A stretch of DNA of 64,000 bases from CALEUX01 sp964608615 (GTDB taxonomy: Bacteria > Bacteroidota > Bacteroidia > Bacteroidales > Marinilabiliaceae), in contig CAZSQG010000001.1 of assembly GCA_964608615.1 (NCBI GenBank), forward strand, positions 52,097 to 116,096. Direction: 5' to 3'. The position numbers and the translations under genes are program-made. This document shows positions 43,204 to 52,657 of this stretch, piece by piece. Numbering within the stretch: the stretch's first letter is position 1; the number at the start of each line of letters is the position of its first letter. A model generated the notes under the pieces. It had not been told where the DNA came from and ran no database searches. It was given only the letters and a program-made list of their open reading frames with translations.

Positions 43204-43713
43204 TCATTCCGGATCGGAGTTAATAATTCGCTCCAAAATTTCAAATGAATAAGTCATTGAGCTTTTTGGATCAATAAAGGGACCCTCTAAAGATGTCATC
43301 ACCCAATCGTCAGAATTAATGTGAGGAAACCATACGTCGGTGTTTTCAAAGGTATGATGTATTCGTGTTAAATAGATGCGGGTGGCTACAGGGAAAAATA
43401 AACTATATATTTCACCACCACCAATAATAAAAATCTCTTCATCACTTTTACCTAACTCAATAACGTCCTCAACACCGGGAACCACTATGCAACCAGAGAG
43501 TTTTAAATTTGGTTGTCTTGATATCACAATGTTTTTGCGGTTGGGTAAGGCTCCCTTAGGGAGTGCTTCAAAAGTTTTGCGTCCCATAACAATGGTGTGT
43601 CCTGAGGTAAGTTGTTTAAACCGCTTTAAGTCGTCAGAAATATAAGCAAGCTGGTCGCCATCAGAACCAATGGCGTAATTTTTGTCTATGGCAACTATTA
43701 GAGATATTTGCAT
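43204..43713 (-). CDS. folA: Dihydrofolate reductase
   Basis: 169 residues. ISLIVAIDKNYAIGSDG, then ISDDLKRFKQLTSGHTIVMGRKTFEALP contain the catalytic acidic residue and the NADPH-binding motif of DHFR. It regenerates tetrahydrofolate consumed by the thymidylate synthase encoded 12 bp upstream in the same operon. Length and order match the usual thyA-folA pair. Confidence 0.96.
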   Translation of the reverse strand: MQISLIVAIDKNYAIGSDGDQLAYISDDLKRFKQLTSGHTIVMGRKTFEALPKGALPNRKNIVISRQPNLKLSGCIVVPGVEDVIELGKSDEEIFIIGGGEIYSLFFPVATRIYLTRIHHTFENTDVWFPHINSDDWVMTSLEGPFIDPKSSMTYSFEILERIINSDPE

Positions 43714-43725
43714 AAAGTAGATGTT

Positions 43726-44520
43726 TTAAACCGAGATGTCGCCTTTGATGTGCGGATGTGGATCGTAACCTTCTAATTGAAAATCTTCATATACAAAATC
43801 ATCAATGGATGTTCGTTCGGGATTGATTTTCATTATTGGTAAAGTCCGTGGTTCTCTGGTTAGCTGTAATTTAACCTGCTCAATGTGGTTGGAGTATATG
43901 TGAGCATCGCCTAAGGTATGAACGAAATCGCCGGGTTTTAATCCGGTAACCTGAGCCATCATCATGGTTAATAAGGCATAGGACGCAATATTGAATGGTA
44001 CACCAAGGAAAGTATCTGCACTTCTTTGATAAAGCTGGCAGCTAAGTTTTCCTCCGGCTACATAAAACTGAAAAAGGATGTGACATGGTGGAAGTTGCAT
44101 GTCGTCAATCTGACCTACGTTCCATGCGCTAACAAGATGGCGGCGTGAGTCAGGGGTGGATTTAATGGAATCAACAACCTGCTTAATCTGGTCGATATTG
44201 CCACCGTGGTAATCAGGCCATGATCGCCACTGATAGCCGTATATTGGGCCTAGCTCACCATCTTCGCGTGCCCATTCGTTCCAGATGCGAACTCCGTTAT
44301 CCTGCAGATAGCGCACATTAGTACTACCTTTTATGAACCAAAGCAATTCATGAATAATAGATTTAAGATGCAATTTTTTTGTAGTCACCAAAGGGAACCC
44401 TTCCTGAAGGTTGAATCGCATCTGATATCCGAATACGCTGGTGGTTCCGGTTCCGGTCCGGTCTTTTTTGTGATAACCCTCGTTTATAACATGTTGCATT
44501 AAATCAAGGTATTGTCGCAT
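43726..44520 (-). CDS. thyA: Thymidylate synthase
   Basis: 264 residues, as in E. coli. The catalytic Cys146 is in QLPPCHILFQFYV, the folate- and dUMP-binding regions DRTGTGT and RSADTFLGVPFNIASY are intact, and the C-terminus ends in ISV. It methylates dUMP to dTMP with methylene-tetrahydrofolate, and its dihydrofolate product feeds folA 12 bp downstream. The gene upstream is a membrane EEP hydrolase. Confidence 0.97.
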   Translation of the reverse strand: MRQYLDLMQHVINEGYHKKDRTGTGTTSVFGYQMRFNLQEGFPLVTTKKLHLKSIIHELLWFIKGSTNVRYLQDNGVRIWNEWAREDGELGPIYGYQWRSWPDYHGGNIDQIKQVVDSIKSTPDSRRHLVSAWNVGQIDDMQLPPCHILFQFYVAGGKLSCQLYQRSADTFLGVPFNIASYALLTMMMAQVTGLKPGDFVHTLGDAHIYSNHIEQVKLQLTREPRTLPIMKINPERTSIDDFVYEDFQLEGYDPHPHIKGDISV

Positions 44521-44558
44521 GGGCTGGTTTTATTAAATCTGTAAGGTTTTTATAATTA

Positions 44559-45659
44559 TTAGTTTTTTAAGTCGATTGTAGCCATAATGGGGAAGTGGTC
44601 GGAATAATTTAACGGGAATCGTTTAAAATTATATGTGTCAAACTGTGGCGAATGGAATATGTAATCAATGCGAAACGATGGAAGCCGTCCGTTATAGGTT
44701 CCGCCAAAACCAACTCCGGCTTCTTCATAAGCATCTTTCAGGTCGTTGCGCATAGTTCTGTATACGTACGATACCGGGGTGTCGTTAAAGTCGCCGCAAA
44801 CAATTACCGGGTAAGGCGAGTTGTCAATATGGCGTGCCAGTGCTTCGGCCTGGTTTGAACGCATGGCAAAAGCCCGGTTGAGCTTTCGTGAAATATTACT
44901 TAACCCCTGACGTTGGTGCTCATTGATGTTGAAACCAAGAGTGTCAAGCACATTAAGGTCTGAATCTTTAAAACCTATTGATTCGAGGTGGTTGTTAAAA
45001 ACACGTACCATTTTTCCATTAACATTTATGTCGCTGAATATGGCCTGGTTGTTTGTATTTTCGAACTTAATAGCGTCAGTATTGGTAATAGGATAACGCG
45101 AAAAAGTGGCTAGTCCATATCCAGTGCTTCCCTTACCTGCTTTAAGGTATTCAATGTGTCGGTATCCAAATTGTCTGAAACGCGCAATAATATGTGTTGG
45201 TGTGTAAGCAGGTTTTCTCATATTGGTAAAAAACTCCTGAAAGCATATTACATCAGGATTTTGCTGAATGATGTATTTAAAAATTTCATTGGGAGCATCC
45301 GGTAATCCTGAATGATTGTAGAAGTCGAACATGTGAGTGTTATACGACATTACGCGTAATGGCCGTTCCAGTTCCGATTCATCGGCCTTAATTTCCCCTT
45401 TTAGTTGAAACGAATTTGTCCACTGGTTCCATGAAATTATCAACGAAAGAAGCGGGATTATTAATAATGCACTCTTACGGATGGATAACCAGATAAGGAT
45501 AATTAGATTTAGTATCCAGAATAATGGGAATAAGAACCCCGTAAAGGCAAAAATATGCAGTTTTATTGGACTTATGAATGCAGTAGCCATTGATCCCAAT
45601 AGCAATAAAGCCGGAATCAAAACAGCCAGTAGCGAAATGGAAAAGAATAGTTTTCTCAC
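44559..45659 (-). CDS. Membrane-anchored endonuclease/exonuclease/phosphatase family protein
   Basis: 366 residues. Three N-terminal hydrophobic segments (about 5-25, 33-58 and 63-79) lead to an EEP domain: MSYNTHMFDF, DVICFQEFF, VCGDFNDTPVSYVYRTM, RIDYIFHS and NYSDHFPIMATI hold the metal-binding Asn, Glu, Asp and His. Substrate could be a phospholipid, a sugar phosphate or DNA; it cannot be told. Start is GTG at 45659. Such a gene after the rhomboids is common in Bacteroidota mutL regions. Confidence 0.88.
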   Translation of the reverse strand: MRKLFFSISLLAVLIPALLLLGSMATAFISPIKLHIFAFTGFLFPLFWILNLIILIWLSIRKSALLIIPLLSLIISWNQWTNSFQLKGEIKADESELERPLRVMSYNTHMFDFYNHSGLPDAPNEIFKYIIQQNPDVICFQEFFTNMRKPAYTPTHIIARFRQFGYRHIEYLKAGKGSTGYGLATFSRYPITNTDAIKFENTNNQAIFSDINVNGKMVRVFNNHLESIGFKDSDLNVLDTLGFNINEHQRQGLSNISRKLNRAFAMRSNQAEALARHIDNSPYPVIVCGDFNDTPVSYVYRTMRNDLKDAYEEAGVGFGGTYNGRLPSFRIDYIFHSPQFDTYNFKRFPLNYSDHFPIMATIDLKN

Positions 45660-45741
45660 CCGATTAGTATCAAATTAATTAAACAGTAAATGTTGTTAAC
45701 TGTTTCCCAAAAATACAGAAAAAGAAAAAATATCAGGATGA

Positions 45742-46641
45742 TTATTGAAAATTACTGTCTTTGCTGGCTTCAAAAAGCATCTTTTTTTCTGATTCAGAAA
45801 GACTTGCGTAACCACTATTTTTTATCTTCTCTAAAATTCTGTCTACTTCCTTTTGGCGACGCACTTTAATGGCGTTGTACTCCAAATCGGTAAGTGGCTT
45901 TTTATGCGATACATTAAGCTTGCTTTTCTTTTGCCAGAAATACCTGTTGTTCTTTGGTTTGCTGGTTGTTAATGTTCCCACAGAAATATGTCCTTTGAGG
46001 AGCATCAGAGCATAGACCAGACCGAAAGCTCCACCACCCAAATGGGCCAGATGTCCACCTGTATTACAGAGTGCAGGAATACTTATTAAATCCAGAATAA
46101 AAGCTACAAGTGCAATATATTTTAAGCGCACAGGACCAATAAACATAAGCAGTATTGAGTAATTTGGGCGATAGATAGACACTGCCATTAAAACAGCCAT
46201 AACAGAACCTGATGCGCCTATCATTTCACTATAACCCAGGGCTTTAAATGAAGGAATAAAATTGAGTCCTAAATAATAAAGCAGAGCACCCGATAAACCT
46301 CCCAGAACATATACCTTAAGTAACAAACGAGGAGTAATAAGACTCATAAAAAGCTTCCCAAACCAGTATAGGTAAAGAATATTAAATAGAAGGTGAATAA
46401 ACTCAAAGTGGGTAAACATGTAAGTAAAGGGCGTCCAAAAACGCGTCAGTAACATCTCCAAAGCTGATGGAACAGCAAGAAAACTGATAAGTGACGATAT
46501 GGCATCAGGCGAATTACCTGATAGTACCATAACAAGTTGCACCAGGCGGATAAAAAGGAATACTCCTATATTGACGTAAATCAATCTGGTTAAAACCGAT
46601 CCGTTTTTAAAGGAGTCTTTTATTTCACTAAGTATGGTCAT
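45742..46641 (-). CDS. Rhomboid family intramembrane serine protease (second)
   Basis: About 299 residues. The catalytic Ser is in GASGSVMAVLM and the His in HLAHLGGGAFGLVYAL; six hydrophobic helices surround them. A basic C-terminal tail of about 80 residues (KKSKLNVSHKKPLTDLEYNA and a heptad-like end) is cytoplasmic. An ATG at 46641 is preferred to a GTG at 46689, which would add a 16-residue extension. It cleaves membrane substrates; these are unknown. Confidence 0.88.
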   Translation of the reverse strand: MTILSEIKDSFKNGSVLTRLIYVNIGVFLFIRLVQLVMVLSGNSPDAISSLISFLAVPSALEMLLTRFWTPFTYMFTHFEFIHLLFNILYLYWFGKLFMSLITPRLLLKVYVLGGLSGALLYYLGLNFIPSFKALGYSEMIGASGSVMAVLMAVSIYRPNYSILLMFIGPVRLKYIALVAFILDLISIPALCNTGGHLAHLGGGAFGLVYALMLLKGHISVGTLTTSKPKNNRYFWQKKSKLNVSHKKPLTDLEYNAIKVRRQKEVDRILEKIKNSGYASLSESEKKMLFEASKDSNFQ

Positions 46642-46777
46642 CAATAGATCTTTATATTTTATTATCGCCTTTATTTCCGCCTTAATCACTGACGAATGTT
46701 AGATTTGATACCGATAAAAGGTGGCATTAACCCTTGGATTATTGTTACAATTAAATAATTATAACAAACAATTAACC

Positions 46778-47551
46778 CTAATAAAGGTCGCCTTTTCGCT
46801 GCCAGTATTTTATAAGGATAAAGCCAAACAGCATACCACCAAGATGGGCAAAATGGGCTACATTATCGAACGAAAATTTGGCTACACCCATAAAGAGCTC
46901 TATCACACCATAAATTATAACTATGTATTTGGCTTTTATGGGTATGGGTGGAAAAAGCAACATCAATTGAGTATTGGGGAACAACATTCCATACGCAAGC
47001 AAAATACCAAACACCGAACCTGATGCCCCAACAGTTACATGGTTGTTCAGGAAGTATGTACGGAAGCGCATCAGGGATTCTCTGGCTACTTCAGCACTAG
47101 GGGTCTGGTTGGGTTCTAAGTTGAAGAATACCTTAAGATTTTCGTAGGTGGGATTGTTCATGGCCGTGCTGATTTCCTTTAGTACGGGAGCTATTTCGTA
47201 ATACTGTGTAATCAGGTGTATTAGTGCGGCACCAATGCCGGTAGCAAAATAGTATATCAGGAATTTTCTTGGGCCCCAAACCATTTCCAGCATCCTCCCA
47301 AACATGAATAATGCAAACATGTTAAAGAATATATGTGAAAAAGAGGGATAAGCATGCAGGAACATATAAGTTACCAGTTGGTACGACCTGAACTTTTCGG
47401 CCATAGGCACATGTAATCCCAGATAATCTTCGATTCTGACTCCCATGGAGCTTTGAAATACAATGCTTGCAAGAAAAAACAAAACATTGATGATAATAAG
47501 GTTTTTAACAACAGGTGTTAACCCGCCAAATGGGGAAGAACCGTAATTCAT
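46778..47551 (-). CDS. Rhomboid family intramembrane serine protease (first)
   Basis: 257 residues. The catalytic Ser is in GASGSVFGILLAYG and the His in HFAHLGGMLFGFIL. The six-helix core has the extra loop with HAYPSFSHIFFNMFAL, characteristic of bacterial rhomboids. It is tandem with a second rhomboid gene (136 bp downstream) and follows mutL, an arrangement found repeatedly in Bacteroidota. The ATG at 47551 is unambiguous. Confidence 0.92.
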   Translation of the reverse strand: MNYGSSPFGGLTPVVKNLIIINVLFFLASIVFQSSMGVRIEDYLGLHVPMAEKFRSYQLVTYMFLHAYPSFSHIFFNMFALFMFGRMLEMVWGPRKFLIYYFATGIGAALIHLITQYYEIAPVLKEISTAMNNPTYENLKVFFNLEPNQTPSAEVARESLMRFRTYFLNNHVTVGASGSVFGILLAYGMLFPNTQLMLLFPPIPIKAKYIVIIYGVIELFMGVAKFSFDNVAHFAHLGGMLFGFILIKYWQRKGDLY

Positions 47552-47765
47552 ATAAATATGTTTATTATTTTAAAATAACCAGTTTAATTAGAAAGACAAA
47601 TGAATATTACAAAAGTCTTTCTTCCTCAGGTCTTTTTGTTTTTATAAATAGATAAATAAATTATTAACAACCTTTGAGCCAAATAAGTTTATTGGGCTTT
47701 TGTGGCCATTTTGTCATATTTAGAGGCGTTTTGTAACTTAATGTTCTCCATATTCCTGGCCTCCC

Positions 47766-49643
47766 TTATTTAAATCTTCCATCCAGTTCGTCATTTTCAA
47801 TTATCGAGATTACTGGTTTTCCCATCGATGTGTAATTTGGCATCTGGCATCGAAAGAGTCTGTTAACAAGAGAGCCCATTTCGTCGAGTGAAAGCGATTC
47901 CCCATAGTTCATGCAGGCGTTACGCGCCATAATGGCGGCCAGCTGCTCTTTGATTTCTTTTTCAGGATCCACTTCTCCGGTTTTATATGAATCAAGAATT
48001 TTATCAAGAATCATTCTGCTGTTAACCTTTTCAAGTTCTGATGGCAAGCCTTGTACTAAAAATGAAGCGGAACTGGTTTCTTTAAGTTCGAAACCAAACA
48101 CTCTCAAGTCGTCCTTAAGGTCTCTCAGTACCATGGCGTCTTCGGGACTAAACTGCAATGTTTCGGGAAACAAAATTTGCTGCGAAACAGATCGGCTGGT
48201 TGTTATGGATGACAAAAACTGTTCAAATAAAATACGTTCATGCGCACGTCGTTGGTCAATAATCATTAGACCTGATTTTACCGGGGTTAGGATAAACCGG
48301 TTTTTTATCTGAAAATAGGTGCTTCCGTGAATGGGTGCTTCGTTAATTAAACCCACCTCGTCGGGTAACGAAGTTCTCAGGTTGCTCTTTGATGGAAGCG
48401 TAATTGTTTCGGGTGTTTCGCTCCAGTTGTCGTTATCGCGATTTTCAAAATCGTGGTAAAGCGATTCCCAGCCTTTTACATCCTGTTTGAAAGAATCGTT
48501 GGTGCCGGGAGATGAGCTGCCCGATGGGTTTTCTGTATTAAATGGATTGTAATTATGATTTAACTGTATTGAGGGGATAGTTATTTCCTGGTTTCTTCCC
48601 TGAATGGGAATGTGTATTTGACCATCGGTATCAAAATCGATGGATGGCACTTCATTAAATTTGCCTAGTCCTTCTCTCACGGAAGCATTTAGCACCTTCC
48701 ATATTAACTTTTCATCTTCAAATTTTATCTCGGTTTTGGTGGGATGGATGTTTACGTCGATCAGTTCGGGGTTAATTTCGAAGAATAAAAAATATGCAGG
48801 ATAAGCATCGGAGGAAATCAGATTTGCGTAAGCATCCAATACTGATTTGTGTAAGTATGGATGGCGCATAAAACGATTGTTGACAAAGAAGAACTGGTCA
48901 CCAGGGCTTTTGCGCGCAGCCTGGGGTTTGCCGGCAAAACCATGAATATTTACAACTGTAGCATCTGTGTTTACAGGAATTAATTGATTTTGAATATGTT
49001 TGCCCATAACACCTGAAATGCGTTGCTTCAGGTTTCCCGATGGGAGGTTAAAAATTGGCTGGTCATTATGTGATAATGAGAAACTCACTTCAGGATTAGC
49101 AAGGGCAACACGCTGAAATTCGTTGACTATATGCCGAAGCTCGGCTGCATTGGATTTTAAAAACCTGCGACGTGCTGGCACATTATAAAAAAGATTCTTA
49201 ATCATAAAATTACTGCCAGCCTGGCAGTTGACAGATTCCTGAAGTTCAACTTCGGAGGCGGCAATAACTATACGTGTGCCCAACTCGCTCTGATGGGTAC
49301 GCGTGTTTAGTTCCACATGTGCAACGGCAGCAATTGATGCTAACGCTTCGCCACGAAAGCCCATGGTTCGGATGGAAAACAAGTCGGAGGCTTTTTTTAT
49401 TTTTGAAGTAGCATGTCGCTCAAAAGCCAGGCGTGCATCGGTTTCCGACATGCCCAAGCCGTTATCAATTACCTGAACAAGGGTGCGTCCGGCATCTTTA
49501 ACAATAATTTGAATGGACGTAGCGCCTGCGTCCACCGAATTTTCCATTAGCTCTTTTAAAAGCGATGCTGGTCGTTGGATTACTTCGCCTGCCGCAATCT
49601 GGTTGGCAACCGAATCGGGTAATAACTGAATGATATCTGGCAT
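47766..49643 (-). CDS. mutL: DNA mismatch repair protein MutL
   Basis: 625 residues. The GHKL ATPase is intact: ENSVDAGATSIQI, DNGLGMSETDARLAFERHATSK and GFRGEALASIAAV. The C-terminal domain has IDQRRAHERILFEQFL instead of the DQHAX2E metal motif, and MPNYTSMGKPVI where endonuclease-type MutL has a CPHGRP segment. It thus seems to lack the nickase site. It links MutS mismatch recognition to excision. A small membrane-protein gene lies just upstream. Confidence 0.95.
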   Translation of the reverse strand: MPDIIQLLPDSVANQIAAGEVIQRPASLLKELMENSVDAGATSIQIIVKDAGRTLVQVIDNGLGMSETDARLAFERHATSKIKKASDLFSIRTMGFRGEALASIAAVAHVELNTRTHQSELGTRIVIAASEVELQESVNCQAGSNFMIKNLFYNVPARRRFLKSNAAELRHIVNEFQRVALANPEVSFSLSHNDQPIFNLPSGNLKQRISGVMGKHIQNQLIPVNTDATVVNIHGFAGKPQAARKSPGDQFFFVNNRFMRHPYLHKSVLDAYANLISSDAYPAYFLFFEINPELIDVNIHPTKTEIKFEDEKLIWKVLNASVREGLGKFNEVPSIDFDTDGQIHIPIQGRNQEITIPSIQLNHNYNPFNTENPSGSSSPGTNDSFKQDVKGWESLYHDFENRDNDNWSETPETITLPSKSNLRTSLPDEVGLINEAPIHGSTYFQIKNRFILTPVKSGLMIIDQRRAHERILFEQFLSSITTSRSVSQQILFPETLQFSPEDAMVLRDLKDDLRVFGFELKETSSASFLVQGLPSELEKVNSRMILDKILDSYKTGEVDPEKEIKEQLAAIMARNACMNYGESLSLDEMGSLVNRLFRCQMPNYTSMGKPVISIIENDELDGRFK

Positions 49644-49661
49644 TTAACTTCCCCTCTGAAA

Positions 49662-49988
49662 TTAAAAAAAACGTTCATACCATTGGTGCGATGCCATAAG
49701 CAAGTAATAAAACAACGCAAAAAGGGCTATAAGTATTATAATTAATCTTAGGTTTGATGTACGACGGGCCTTTCGTGTTACTTCAAAATGGGTTGCAATA
49801 CGACGACGCATTTTTCCTTTTATCCTATCTTCAACAGATGTCTTCTGTTCATCGTCAGGAGCAGCAATACCCATCTCTTCACGGACTCGGCGTTCACGTT
49901 CCTTACGTTCCTCTTTAGCCTCATCATAATAGATGGGCGAGTATTTGAACTCTCTATGCTTGGGAAGTTTTATAAAGGTGAACTTCAT
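49662..49988 (-). CDS. Small membrane protein of unknown function
   Basis: 108 residues. The first 80 are highly charged (EAKEERKERERRVREEMGI, then RIKGKMRRRIATHF), and one hydrophobic segment follows near residues 83-99 (LIIILIALFALFYYLL), leaving the N-terminus probably cytoplasmic. No catalytic motif. It precedes mutL by 18 bp. I have seen such proteins at this place in other Bacteroidota, without known function. Confidence 0.7.
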   Translation of the reverse strand: MKFTFIKLPKHREFKYSPIYYDEAKEERKERERRVREEMGIAAPDDEQKTSVEDRIKGKMRRRIATHFEVTRKARRTSNLRLIIILIALFALFYYLLMASHQWYERFF

Positions 49989-50347
49989 ATTTTTGATTGT
50001 TATGTTTTATGACAAACGAACTGACTAATACAATGTTGATTTAGTTATTTGCAGGAAAAAAATAATTCCTAAAGATCCTGATAATTACCAAAAGAAAAAA
50101 GTAAATGAGATTATTGATGTATACAAAAATAGGAATAATCTGTGGTCTTTCCTGAGAGAAAAATATATAATAAGGTTTATGAGGCTTATAGGTTATTGAT
50201 TGTGTTTTGTTATGACTAACTTTAATTTGCGGCAACCAATTATTCCGTGATTATTTGAAAATTGAACTACTGGAGCAGACCTTCTTTTATTTTACTAATT
50301 TCGCTTTTTTGACTTATGTTATCTCTGTTCTTATAAAAGCCAACTGT

Positions 50348-51055
50348 ATGCAACAACAAAAAACTCCAGGTAAACAAATTTCAGCCAAACACCAGCCAAA
50401 GGGGCTTACCATATTGTATGAAGATCAGGATATTATTGTGGTTAATAAAATTAATGGTCTTTTAACCATGGGCACAGACAATGAAAAAGAAAAAACAGCC
50501 TACTTTCTTTTGACTGATTATGTGAAAAAGGGTAATAGCCGCTCAAGAAACCGCGTATTTATAGTGCACCGTCTCGACAGGGATACTTCAGGCGTTTTGG
50601 TTTTTGCTAAAAATGAACATGCAAAACGTTACTTACAGGATAATTGGAAGGAATTTTCTAAAACTTACTTTGCTGTGGTACACGGTGTTTTATCTGAAAA
50701 GGAAGGAGTAATCACCTCTTATTTAGTCGAGAATAAAATTAAAAGAATGTTCTCTGTAACTGACTCTGGAAAAGGGAAGTTTTCTAAAACAGGATATAAA
50801 GTAATAAAAGAGTCTTCAAAATTTAGTTTGTTGGAAATAAATTTGTTTACCGGCGTAAAAAATCAAATACGTGTTCATTTCTCTGAAAAGGGACATCCTG
50901 TGGCAGGTGATAAAATGTATGGCCAACCCGATAAAGGGATTAAACGGTTAACTCTGCATGCTGCGTCATTAACAATTAATCACCCATATTCAAATAAAAC
51001 AATGACTTTTAAAACTGAGATGCCGGGTTATTTCGAAACACTTTTATCCACATAG
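50348..51055 (+). CDS. RluA-family pseudouridine synthase
   Basis: About 235 residues from the ATG at 50348. The catalytic Asp is in HRLDRDTSGVLVFAK, and the family markers ILYEDQDIIVVNK, the LLEINLFTGVKNQIRVHF block and LTLHAASL are present. It isomerises uridine in rRNA or tRNA. An earlier TTG start (50255) would add a hydrophobic 31-residue extension with no family support. Which RNA site it modifies (RluA, RluC or TruC type) cannot be told. Confidence 0.9.
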   Translation: MQQQKTPGKQISAKHQPKGLTILYEDQDIIVVNKINGLLTMGTDNEKEKTAYFLLTDYVKKGNSRSRNRVFIVHRLDRDTSGVLVFAKNEHAKRYLQDNWKEFSKTYFAVVHGVLSEKEGVITSYLVENKIKRMFSVTDSGKGKFSKTGYKVIKESSKFSLLEINLFTGVKNQIRVHFSEKGHPVAGDKMYGQPDKGIKRLTLHAASLTINHPYSNKTMTFKTEMPGYFETLLST

Positions 51056-51118
51056 TTATGCAAGGGTCTATCTTATAAAATTAATTTTTATTATATTGTT
51101 GGTCAAATACCTTAACTC

Positions 51119-52657
51119 ATGCTTGTTAAAACCTTTGGCGCAGCAGTAACCGGCATTGATGCCATTCCAGTAACCATTGAAGTGGATATTTCTCGTGGTA
51201 TTCGTTTCTTTTTGGTAGGATTACCTGATAATGCGGTGAAAGAGAGTCAGCAACGTATTGAATCGGCTTTCAGAGCTTGTAATTTCGAATGGCCTGGGCA
51301 GCGAATTGTGATAAATATGGCGCCTGCCGATACACGCAAAGAAGGTTCAGCCTATGATTTGCCATTGGCTATTGGTGTGCTGGCCGGCTCAGGCCAGATA
51401 GATTCAGACCGTATTGCTGATTATATGATGATGGGTGAGCTTTCGCTCGATGGGAGCCTTAAACCCATTAAGGGAGCTTTGCCTATCGCAGTAAAGGCTC
51501 AAAAAGAAGGCTTTAAAGGATTGATTGTGCCCAAAACAAATGCTCGCGAAGCAGCTGTAGTTGAAGGTCTCGATGTTTACGGAGCTACCGGTATTGCTGA
51601 GGTTATTGATTTTTTAAATGGGAAAGAGGGTTTGCAACCAACGGTGGTTGACACAGAGGCTGAATTCCTCAAGGGAATAGCTTCGTGCGACATGGATTTC
51701 TCTGATGTTAAAGGGCAGGAGAGTGTTAAACGGGCTTTGGAGATTGCTGCGGCTGGTGGCCATAACCTTATTATGATTGGCCCTCCTGGTTCGGGTAAGT
51801 CAATGCTGGCCAAGCGGCTGGCATCCATTCTTCCACCTCTTGAATTAAGCGAAGCATTAGAAACAACAAAAATTCATTCTGTAGCCGGAAAAATTCCTGG
51901 TGAAACGGCCTTGCTAACTCAGCGCCCTTTTAGGAGTCCTCATCATACCATATCGGATGTAGCACTTGTTGGAGGTGGCACTTTTCCACAGCCGGGGGAG
52001 ATTTCTTTGGCTCATAACGGGGTTTTGTTTTTGGATGAATTGCCCGAATTCAAACGAGCGGTGCTTGAAGTGATGCGGCAACCACTCGAAGACAGAATGA
52101 TATCCATTTCACGGGCGCGTTTTGCTATCGACTATCCTGCAAGTTTTATGCTGGTAGCCAGTATGAATCCTTGTCCTTGTGGGTATTATAATCATCCCGA
52201 AAAGCGTTGTGTTTGCAGTGCAGGTGTTGTTCAGAAGTATCTGAGCCGTATATCAGGGCCGTTACTCGATCGCATAGATATTCATATTGAAGTGGTTCCG
52301 GTGCCATTCAACAAGTTGGCTGAAGCACCACAGGCTGAGAAAAGTGCCGATGTGCGCGAGAGAGTAATCAAAGCGCGAAAAATCCAACAATTAAGGTATC
52401 AAAAACAGCCTAATGTTCATTGCAATGCTCAGATAAGCAGTCGTATGTTACGCATTTATGCAACACCTGATGCTGCCGGGCATCAAATACTGAAAAATGC
52501 CATGGAGAAACTTGACTTATCGGCTCGTGCCTATGATCGGATTCTTAAAGTTTCACGCACCATTGCCGATCTTGAGGGAAGTGAATCCATCCTGGCGCAC
52601 CATATTGCTGAAGCTGTTCAGTACCGTAGTCTCGACCGATCGGGTTGGGCGGGTTAA
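51119..52657 (+). CDS. Magnesium-chelatase-like AAA ATPase (ComM/YifB family)
   Basis: 512 residues. The N-terminal domain (about 1-190: FFLVGLPDNAVKESQQRIES) is ChlI-like. The AAA core has Walker A GPPGSGKSMLAKR (about residue 220), Walker B VLFLDELPEF and the MNPCPCGYY zinc-like segment. ComM-type ATPases aid branch migration during natural transformation. The stop is directly adjacent to the convergent ABC gene (0 bp between), so the two transcripts must overlap. Confidence 0.92.
   Translation: MLVKTFGAAVTGIDAIPVTIEVDISRGIRFFLVGLPDNAVKESQQRIESAFRACNFEWPGQRIVINMAPADTRKEGSAYDLPLAIGVLAGSGQIDSDRIADYMMMGELSLDGSLKPIKGALPIAVKAQKEGFKGLIVPKTNAREAAVVEGLDVYGATGIAEVIDFLNGKEGLQPTVVDTEAEFLKGIASCDMDFSDVKGQESVKRALEIAAAGGHNLIMIGPPGSGKSMLAKRLASILPPLELSEALETTKIHSVAGKIPGETALLTQRPFRSPHHTISDVALVGGGTFPQPGEISLAHNGVLFLDELPEFKRAVLEVMRQPLEDRMISISRARFAIDYPASFMLVASMNPCPCGYYNHPEKRCVCSAGVVQKYLSRISGPLLDRIDIHIEVVPVPFNKLAEAPQAEKSADVRERVIKARKIQQLRYQKQPNVHCNAQISSRMLRIYATPDAAGHQILKNAMEKLDLSARAYDRILKVSRTIADLEGSESILAHHIAEAVQYRSLDRSGWAG

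Noticed and set aside
50041..50235. A 64-codon minus-strand open frame between the small membrane gene and the RluA-family gene
   Set aside because: Strongly AT-driven composition (Ile, Tyr, Phe) in a promoter region; nothing like a known protein.
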